Assembly: GCA_964508975.1 (NCBI GenBank)
Contig: CAZDVQ010000017.1
Location: 12,202-76,201 of the forward strand
DNA length: 64,000 nt
Reading direction: 5' to 3'
Source: CAZDVQ01 sp964508975
GTDB taxonomy: Bacteria > Bacteroidota > Bacteroidia > Chitinophagales > Saprospiraceae
How positions within the stretch are numbered: position 1 is the stretch's first letter; the number at the start of each line of letters is the position of its first letter. Positions 59,839-64,000 of the stretch are shown piece by piece. The notes below the pieces were generated by a model. That model was not told where the DNA came from. It saw only the letters and a program-made list of their open reading frames with translations, and searched no databases. Position numbers and translations under genes: made by a program.

Positions 59839-61989
59839 ATGGGAGCTAAAGCAAAGCGTGTTCTTTTTGTGGTACTATGCTGGGCTGGGCTGTTTTTACA
59901 ACAAGCCCAGGCCTGTGACCTATGCGATAGCCTCAAGGTAAAGCTCTCCAAAAATACCAGTACTAAAGATAGTTTTGAAACCATCATTCAGTTATCGGCT
60001 GGTTATTTGGCTTCCGACTTGAACCTATCCAGGAAGTACGCCGACCAGGCCTTGTTCATGGCCCAACAGAAAAACTGGCCCCTGGAGATAGCCCGTAGTT
60101 ATATCCAGATATCTGAAAACTTGTTGAGTAGTGGGAGCCTTACCATTGCACTGGAATACGTTGATAAAGCCATTGACTTGCTCCTGAAGTACAAAGACAT
60201 TAACCAGGTAGCTATTGCTTATACCCTGAAGGGCAGGATAAAATCTGCAACCGGCAAAGGGCAAGAAGCCCTTGACTACTTGTACAAAGGCTTAAATTTT
60301 TACAAGTCAATATTCTCCAGGGGATTGGCTTCGGTTTACTGGAATATTGGCGAAGTGCATGTCAAAATGGGCGATTATGAATCGGCCATGAACTACTATA
60401 GCTTGGCCTTGAGCGATGGGGAGGCTTCACAGGACTTTGCCAGCATGGCCAACTCATACAACGCCATGGGTACTTTGTATGAAAAACTGGAAAAAGATAC
60501 CATGGCGCTAAGTTATTACAAGAAATCCTTGTACCATGCAAAGCTATCCAAAGATAGCCGGATGATTTCCGTGTCGATGTCTAGTATCGGAACATACTAC
60601 TTGGAGAAAAAGATATTCCGGGATAGTGTTTTGTATTACTTCCAAAACGCATTGGCGCTTAATGAAGAGCGTGGCTCTCCGGCTGACCTGATTGGGGCTT
60701 ATATCGGGCTGGGCAAATATTATGCCTCTGAACGCAACCCAAGTAAAGCTATTGAATACTACAATAAAGCAGTGGCCTACGCCGATGAAAATATACCGCA
60801 GGAACGCTTGATAGAGGTATACATCAATGCAGCAAAAGGTTACCTAGAGCTAGGCAACCGGAACAGTGCACTACGATTGCTTAACCTTGCCGAGCGAAAG
60901 GTAAGCAATGAACTCTCCGGTGATTTAATCATGACGTATAGCAACCTTGCAGAAGCCTACGAGTTAAGCGGCGATTATCGCAAGGCCTTGGTATACCTCC
61001 GCAAGTATAACTCGCTGTACGACTCTTTGCTGGGTATCAAACGGACCGAGCAAATTGAGGAAATGAAAGACCGATTTGAATCCACCCGCAAAGAAATTGA
61101 CCTCAAGCGGATTCAAGCAGAAAACCGGGAGAAAGAAATGCATTTCACCCAGTATAAACAAAAAGTTATACTCATTATTGGTTCACTAGTTATCCTTGTT
61201 GCTTTTTTCATCATCGCATTGGTTTATTTTAGGTTCAGAGATGCCAAGAAGCTATACAATATGCTCGAGCAAAAAAATGATAGCATCGAGAAACAGAACA
61301 TATTGCTGGAACATAAAAATAAGGAACTTAAACAATATGCCTACGTAGTTGCGCACGACTTGAAAGCGCCGCTGCGCACCATTGGCTCCTATATCAACCT
61401 GATTCAACGCAGGATTAAAAATCTCGACGACCCAGAGTTAAATGAATTCATGGGTTATGTTTCCACTGGCGCTAAAGACCTCTCGGGCCTGCTCGATGAT
61501 TTGCTCCACTACAATTCTATCAAGCCCGAGGAACTTAAACCACAAACGATCCAGCCTATTAACTTGGTCCAAAAAGTATTGCACAACTTGCGGAGCCAAA
61601 TTGAAAGTATACAAGCCAAGGTGCACATCAATGGTTTGCCTAGTCAACTACTAGGCTATGAATCAGCTTTTTATCAAATATTTTTGAACCTGGTGGCCAA
61701 TGCACTCAAGTTTAATAACGGTACCGAGGTAAGCATACACATCTCTTGTAAAGAGTTGGAAAACTACTATGAGTTTGTGGTACGCGACAATGGTATTGGC
61801 ATTGCCCCCGATGAGGTTGACCAAATCTTCAACCTTTTCAAACGCCTACGCCCTAAAGAATATGAAGGGACAGGTATCGGTCTGTCTATTGTCCAAAAAT
61901 CAGTTGAAATGCACAACGGTAAAATTTGGGTCGTTTCAACCCAAGGCAAAGGCAGTAGTTTTTACTTCACCATTGCTAAATCCATTTAA
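59839..61989 (+). CDS. TPR-containing sensor histidine kinase
   Basis: 716 residues from the ATG at 59839 (an upstream TTG is possible). The signal sequence (RVLFVVLCWAGLFLQQAQA) directs a periplasmic sensor of at least seven TPR units (for example SAMNYYSLALSDGEASQDFASMANSYNAMGTLYEKL and KAIEYYNKAVAYADENI). A membrane helix (VILIIGSLVILVAFFIIALVYF, about 440-462) and coiled coil lead to the kinase: HisKA with AYVVAHDLKAPLRTIGSY (His506) and HATPase with FYQIFLNLVANALKFNN, VRDNGIGIAPDE and GTGIGLSIVQKSVEMHNGKIWV. No response regulator is adjacent, so it is an orphan kinase. Confidence 0.93.
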   Translation: MGAKAKRVLFVVLCWAGLFLQQAQACDLCDSLKVKLSKNTSTKDSFETIIQLSAGYLASDLNLSRKYADQALFMAQQKNWPLEIARSYIQISENLLSSGSLTIALEYVDKAIDLLLKYKDINQVAIAYTLKGRIKSATGKGQEALDYLYKGLNFYKSIFSRGLASVYWNIGEVHVKMGDYESAMNYYSLALSDGEASQDFASMANSYNAMGTLYEKLEKDTMALSYYKKSLYHAKLSKDSRMISVSMSSIGTYYLEKKIFRDSVLYYFQNALALNEERGSPADLIGAYIGLGKYYASERNPSKAIEYYNKAVAYADENIPQERLIEVYINAAKGYLELGNRNSALRLLNLAERKVSNELSGDLIMTYSNLAEAYELSGDYRKALVYLRKYNSLYDSLLGIKRTEQIEEMKDRFESTRKEIDLKRIQAENREKEMHFTQYKQKVILIIGSLVILVAFFIIALVYFRFRDAKKLYNMLEQKNDSIEKQNILLEHKNKELKQYAYVVAHDLKAPLRTIGSYINLIQRRIKNLDDPELNEFMGYVSTGAKDLSGLLDDLLHYNSIKPEELKPQTIQPINLVQKVLHNLRSQIESIQAKVHINGLPSQLLGYESAFYQIFLNLVANALKFNNGTEVSIHISCKELENYYEFVVRDNGIGIAPDEVDQIFNLFKRLRPKEYEGTGIGLSIVQKSVEMHNGKIWVVSTQGKGSSFYFTIAKSI

Positions 61990-62079
61990 CATTCAGGTCT
62001 GTTTACAAAAACTTAACCTAGGACTAGCTTAAAAATAGCGTTTTTTGCAGTGCGAAATAAACTCTTTCAAACGCTATCA

Positions 62080-63360
62080 ATGGATATTTCATCTGTAATC
62101 TTGATTATTGGTTTTTGCCTTGCTGCTTATTCTGTAGTTGGTAATGATGTGATTCAAACGCTGGGGACTTTTCTAGCATCTAACGAGAAGAAACCGTGGT
62201 GGGTTTTGTACATCTTTGGTGCATCTATTTTTTTAGCGACATTGCTTTATGGTTGGTTCAATACCAAACCTATACGAGCGCAACTGATTGATAAAACGTA
62301 TTGGCAAGCAAAAGGCGATTCAACCCGAATCTACGAGTATAAAGAACTAAAAAAACTATTCGGCAAACCGCTCGTCTATGAATCTTCTTGGGAGAAGATG
62401 GACGAGAAAGAGAAAAATGCACTGCCTTCAAGCGCCTTCCAAGCCGTTAAACTGTACCAAGCCTCTAGCGACGGCAGCTATAAAGCTGTTGGAATCGACT
62501 CAGTGCGCCATGCCGCATTGTTTAAAATTGAACGCAAGTCACTCGGTAAAGTCGATACAGTGACGTTGGCCTCTTACCATGTACGCGACGTTTCATACAA
62601 CAGGCTCGAAAAATACGATGAACCCACCCAAATAGGCTGGTGGTTTATTCTGCCGCCGCTTATCCTCATGTTGATAACCCGTGCTGGTATCCCCGTGAGT
62701 ACATCATTTATGATTTTGACCTTCTTCGAGCCGAAGAACTTATGGGAGATGACCGAAAAGTCGGTACTAGGCTATATCGTTGCATTTGTAGTAGCGCTCA
62801 TTGTTTACTTACTCATCACCAAAGTACTCGAAAAACGCTTCATCGAAAAAGGCATAACCAAACGGGAAGATCAAATTTGGACCGCCCTGCAATGGCTCTC
62901 TACGGGTTTCCTTTGGTCGCAATGGCTCATTCAAGACTTTGCCAACATTTTTGTCTACCTCCCTCGCGACATCAATGTACCAACCCTGATTTTAGCCATC
63001 GTGGGCAACCTGCTGCTCCTTGCATTTATATTCTTCCAAAAGGGTGGCAAAATTCAAGGTATCGTTAAAAGCAAGACCAACTCCTCCGACGTTCGTTCTG
63101 CGACCATCATCGACTTTATCTACGGTTTGACCTTGTTCTATTTTACCGAGATCAACAACGTGCCTATGAGTACCACCTGGGTGTTCATCGGTATGCTGTC
63201 TGGCCGCGAAATCGCTATGCGCTTGTTAATTGACAAAACGATAAGCAGGGATACCCTCAAAATGGTGGGCTATGACCTTGGTCGTGTAGCCTTTGGCCTT
63301 GTGGTTAGTATTGCATTAGTGTACTTGGTTAAATTGATTTCTACGGGTAGTTTTATGTAA
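62080..63360 (+). CDS. multi-spanning membrane protein of unknown function
   Basis: 426 residues from the ATG at 62080; a GTG at 62050 would add ten residues. The N-terminus (VILIIGFCLAAYSVVGNDVIQTLGTFLASNEKKPWWVLYIFGASIFLATLLYGW) gives two membrane helices around a conserved NDxIQTLGTF loop. A soluble stretch of about 130 residues follows, then at least six more helices (for example WWFILPPLILMLITRAGIPV, VLGYIVAFVVALIVYLLI, ILAIVGNLLLLAFIFF and VAFGLVVSIALVYLVKLI). The conserved segment SQWLIQDFANIFVYLPRDI suggests a transporter-like fold. No substrate can be named. Confidence 0.82.
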   Translation: MDISSVILIIGFCLAAYSVVGNDVIQTLGTFLASNEKKPWWVLYIFGASIFLATLLYGWFNTKPIRAQLIDKTYWQAKGDSTRIYEYKELKKLFGKPLVYESSWEKMDEKEKNALPSSAFQAVKLYQASSDGSYKAVGIDSVRHAALFKIERKSLGKVDTVTLASYHVRDVSYNRLEKYDEPTQIGWWFILPPLILMLITRAGIPVSTSFMILTFFEPKNLWEMTEKSVLGYIVAFVVALIVYLLITKVLEKRFIEKGITKREDQIWTALQWLSTGFLWSQWLIQDFANIFVYLPRDINVPTLILAIVGNLLLLAFIFFQKGGKIQGIVKSKTNSSDVRSATIIDFIYGLTLFYFTEINNVPMSTTWVFIGMLSGREIAMRLLIDKTISRDTLKMVGYDLGRVAFGLVVSIALVYLVKLISTGSFM

Positions 63361-63365
63361 TATTT

Positions 63366-63483
63366 TTGGGGCCTCCGCCGCGCTGCGGCGGCGCTACGTT
63401 GCGGGTTCGCTGTTCGCTCATACCTTGGGGCATACGCCCCTGCGGTACGGCCTGCGGCCGCCCTCCACATCGCTAGGCCAGAT
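63366..63483 (+). repeat. GC-rich palindromic intergenic element, copy 18
   Basis: TTTGGGGCCTCCGCCGCGCTGCGG ... GCTACGTTGCGGGTTCGCTG ... GCATACGCCCCTGCGG ... CACATCGCTAGGCC, beginning 6 bp after a stop codon. The 640-bp terminal gap contains only repeats. Confidence 0.8.
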
Positions 63484-63486
63484 TTT

Positions 63487-63540
63487 AGATCAGAGTGCAG
63501 AGATTAGAGTGCAGAGTTGAGTGCAGAGAGTAGAGTTGTG
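63487..63540. repeat. heptanucleotide repeat array (AGTGCAG/AGATTAG type)
   Basis: AGTGCAG, AGATTAG, AGTGCAG, AGTTG (two bases lost), AGTGCAG, AGAGTAG, AGTTGTG. Confidence 0.75.
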
Positions 63541-63626
63541 AAATATATCTGCGACATACTGTTGTTTATTCACGGTTAAAAATGCCGCACCGCGGCAGGA
63601 TTGATTGGTTCTATTTTTCGTTGTGA

Positions 63627-63900
63627 TTTACCACCCCGTCTGCGCTACGTGGCGTAAAACGCCACCTGCACATCCACCCCTCCTTTGCATGGCTACGATT
63701 AGGACACATTTTTGGCTGGTAGTTTAAGGGCATGTACAGGTAAAAGCTGCCCAAAGGGCAGCCCATGATGGTAGCCGCGGGTAAGCGCAGCGCAACCCGG
63801 GGATTAAAACGCAAGGTTCACCCAGCCCAGGCGCGGCGGTAAGCGTTAAAAATGGGTCTATACATTGCCCCGCCGCGCAATGGGTACATGTTTTTTTTCA
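63627..63900 (+). repeat. modular hairpin mosaic, copy 3
   Basis: Blocks in order: ACCACCCCGTCTGCGCTACG, GGCGTAAAACGCC hairpin, CATCCACCCCTCC, GGCTACGATTAGGACACATT, hairpin GCTGCCCAAAGGGCAGC, GGTAGCCGCGGGTAAGCG with CGCAACCCGGGG, then AGGCGCGGCGG ... CCCCGCCGCGC hairpin. It has the same order as the copy at 44678-45052 but skips one block. Confidence 0.8.
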
Positions 63901-63926
63901 AATTTTAATTGGAGTTAATGCCTTTT

Positions 63927-64000
63927 GCGCCTCCCCCCGGCGCTACGCGCCGACCCCCTCCACTGCACAGACGCTGCGCGTCCGTTGGTAGCGGGGGTTG
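63927..64000 (-). repeat. GC-rich element of the CGGTCGAGCGTAGCTCGG subfamily, copy c (cut by the window end)
   Basis: GCGCCTCCCCCCGGCGC ... CCGACCCCCTCCACTGCAC ... GTTGGTAGCGGGGGTTG, the reverse complement of 24174-24269 and 42322-42422; it runs off the end of the window. Confidence 0.85.

Overview
The window is a chromosomal segment of a Bacteroidota bacterium, probably an uncultured or environmental member of the Sphingobacteriia/Chitinophagia/Saprospiria side of the phylum. Four things point there: promoters of the TTG-N18-21-TAnnTTTG type upstream of many genes, a type IX secretion sorting domain on the first protein, Shine-Dalgarno sequences that are mostly absent, and many Bacteroidota-restricted families (S46 dipeptidyl-peptidase, LytS/LytTR pair, GG-leader peptide, DUF4956, DUF2490). 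No rRNA, tRNA, CRISPR array, transposase or integrase was recognised.

Layout. 1-4313: a tightly overlapping five-gene operon (CotH kinase-like secreted protein, lipoprotein, VTC-type polyphosphate polymerase domain, DUF4956, DUF2490 barrel). 4790-7437: three AT-rich minus-strand accessory genes. 7683-16069: mostly housekeeping or conserved genes (pentapeptide-repeat protein, purL, type B ribosomal protein L31, a GlmU-like sugar nucleotidyltransferase, a large helical-repeat protein) plus a small double-glycine leader peptide and a possible small RNA. 16309-20990: lipoprotein, Rpn-type nuclease, a GNAT enzyme with no canonical start, and a type II restriction-modification pair. 21388-26709: TlyA rRNA methyltransferase, ACMSD-like amidohydrolase, TPR-like membrane protein, MsbA-like ABC exporter. 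26991-38733: an AT-rich defence-type island of five genes in two modules, a nuclease-RecQ helicase fusion with a membrane-anchored coiled-coil protein, and a PLD-SNF2 helicase with an Eco57I-class methyltransferase and a DprA/SLOG-like protein. 39070-63360: SRPBCC protein, secreted proteins, tyrS, S9 peptidase, rlmF, glycosyltransferase, LytS/LytTR two-component system, S46 peptidase, RluA-family pseudouridine synthase, BNR-repeat protein, TPR histidine kinase and a multi-spanning membrane protein.

The most distinctive feature is the non-coding DNA. Nearly every larger gap is filled by repeats of several unrelated families: GC-rich palindromic elements of about 100-180 bp that often start 6-30 bp after a stop codon; arrays of degenerate heptanucleotides at about 15 loci; a 163-bp element with terminal inverted repeats present twice in opposite orientation; a 100-bp element present twice at about 97% identity; and a modular hairpin mosaic reused at 24.4, 42.2, 44.8 and 63.7 kb. 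These repeats interrupt a two-component operon, appear to have replaced the start of one gene and supply the stop codon of another.

The best candidates for an undescribed system are the two defence modules at 27-38.7 kb; the orphan GG-leader peptide and the non-coding repeat mosaic come next.
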